5,841 bases of DNA from Chloroflexota bacterium (GTDB taxonomy: Bacteria > Chloroflexota > Anaerolineae > Anaerolineales > Anaerolineaceae). The stretch spans positions 1 to 5,841 of the forward strand of contig JAGVUS010000058.1 in the NCBI GenBank assembly GCA_019136175.1, in the 5' to 3' direction. The first letter of the stretch is position 1; each line of letters opens with the position of its first letter. This document shows positions 4,878 to 5,841 of the stretch, in pieces. The notes beneath the pieces were generated by a model, which was not told the DNA's origin, did not search any database, and was given only the letters and a program-made list of their open reading frames with translations. Both the position numbers and the translations under genes were made by a program.

Positions 4878-5841
4878 TTACCCCAATAGCTGGTGGACCG
4901 GTGCCCGGCGATAATATTCGCGGTAGGCATTGGTTTCAGCCAACAATAACCGGACCTGCCTTTCAAGGTCTGCTATTAACCTGGTACTTGGAACACCGCC
5001 GGGGAAAATCTCAATTTCACCAAAGTTCAATAGATTAAAACGGATATATCCACTTGCTTCCAGCCACTGTAATCCTCTCAGAATGGAAATTTCCCGTTGT
5101 GCTGTTGCTGCAGCCAGAGCAAGGAGAGATGTTTTTCCTTTTTTTTGACGCAAGGTGAACTGGACCAGTCCTGATAGGGTTTGTAAAAAGAGTTCGGGGT
5201 GGTCCAACGCCACCTGGCTGTACAGAAGGATGACCCGCAAGGGATGAACAGATGCAACCACACTGGCAAGCTCTTCCGGTCCGGCGGGAGGAGTGAGAAT
5301 GACAAGCGTTGATGATGGTCCAATTTCCATTCGGTTGGTTCCGATTTTTGGGGAACCGCCAGTTCCTTCCTGCCAAATGGCAGATTGATCAATCGCCGGG
5401 TCGCCTTTGAGCCAGGCAAAAGCATCAAGCTGGCGGTAATCTTCCACCTCCAGAGTGGATGGCGGCATGACAATGACGGTGTCTGTTTCGATGGTTCGGG
5501 CGGCAACCCATTCGATCTGCAATTCCGGTTCTCCGCGATATGAGGAAGTCCGAATGGTATATGCAAGATCAAATTGCCCTTCAGGCATGGGTATGCCGCC
5601 TCCCTGCCAGTAGATGACCCGGTGTGCAAGCCTGTTTTCATCCTCCACAACAGTCAGAAGATGTTCCCCCGTCTTGCCAAGCCGGGTAGAGCTGGCAAGT
5701 GACAAATTTTTTGAATAGAGGACGGGAGCTGGATTCCCGGGTCCAAATGGAGCAAGCCGTTTGAAAGATTCCGCCAGTGGCAGGGCAAGGTCAGCCCAAG
5801 GGATTTGGGCATCCAGGTTTAATTCCAACGTGAGATTTTGC
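4878..5841 (-). CDS. recJ: Single-stranded-DNA-specific exonuclease RecJ, C-terminal part (5' end outside window)
   Basis: RecJ is the 5'-to-3' single-strand DNA exonuclease of recombination and mismatch/base-excision repair. The frame is open through the right edge, leaving 320 residues visible. The DHH and DHHA1 catalytic regions and all metal ligands lie outside. Recognition rests on LAPFGPGNPAPVLYSKNL, whose PFGPGNP (5730-5750) is the RecJ hallmark joining the catalytic core to the OB-fold. The OB-fold follows (about 5499-5726), with GEHLLTVVEDENRLAHRVIYW, GQFDLAYTIR and YRGEPELQIEWVAA. After it come about 200 further residues (4881-5486) with a nucleotide-binding-like beta strand (STLVILTPPAGPEELASV) and a helical, winged-helix-like end (LRGLQWLEASGYIRF). 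This resembles the extra C-terminal domain of the longer RecJ proteins of Firmicutes and Deinococcus. It is the most upstream visible gene of the minus-strand series. Confidence 0.9.
   Translation of the reverse strand, partial: QNLTLELNLDAQIPWADLALPLAESFKRLAPFGPGNPAPVLYSKNLSLASSTRLGKTGEHLLTVVEDENRLAHRVIYWQGGGIPMPEGQFDLAYTIRTSSYRGEPELQIEWVAARTIETDTVIVMPPSTLEVEDYRQLDAFAWLKGDPAIDQSAIWQEGTGGSPKIGTNRMEIGPSSTLVILTPPAGPEELASVVASVHPLRVILLYSQVALDHPELFLQTLSGLVQFTLRQKKGKTSLLALAAATAQREISILRGLQWLEASGYIRFNLLNFGEIEIFPGGVPSTRLIADLERQVRLLLAETNAYREYYRRAPVHQLLG

Noticed and set aside
5826..5828. TTG at 5828 as the start of the minus-strand RecJ frame
   Set aside because: The frame is open to the right edge, and the PFGPGNP motif near the visible start belongs in the middle of RecJ, so the catalytic part must lie outside.

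Overview
The window looks like ordinary chromosomal DNA from a Chloroflexota bacterium, most likely in or near the Anaerolineae. This assignment is an inference from three things: a long Thr/Pro/Ala/Val-rich linker inside a membrane-anchored foldase (common in that group), the style of the SMC and RecJ proteins, and the moderate GC content. No rRNA or other decisive marker is present. Coding density is high, and nothing resembles a mobile element, CRISPR array, phage or tRNA.

Layout: (1) 1-2594, plus strand, the C-terminal two thirds or more of the chromosome-condensation ATPase SMC, with its N-terminal head outside the left edge. (2) 2597-2632, a perfect 15-bp inverted repeat between convergent genes, read as a shared terminator. 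(3) 2653-3993, minus strand, a membrane-anchored parvulin-type peptidyl-prolyl isomerase whose chaperone domain is split by an 86-residue low-complexity linker. (4) 4019-4056, a strong hairpin in the spacer between rpsR and the isomerase gene. (5) 4081-4356, minus, ribosomal protein S18. (6) 4440-4724, minus, ribosomal protein S6. (7) 4725-4877, the spacer upstream of rpsF, with a candidate extended -10 promoter and a leader able to fold into a closed multi-helix structure. (8) 4878-5841, minus, the C-terminal part of the exonuclease RecJ, running off the right edge.

The four minus-strand genes run recJ > rpsF > rpsR > isomerase. S6 and S18 form a heterodimer on the 30S platform, so their adjacency is expected. 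The ssb gene often found between rpsF and rpsR is absent here, leaving an 83-bp spacer. smc and recJ both serve chromosome maintenance but are transcribed convergently and share no evident unit. No clearly novel system was found. The best leads are the structured rpsF leader (possible S6:S18 autoregulation), the hairpin before the isomerase gene and the split architecture of the isomerase.
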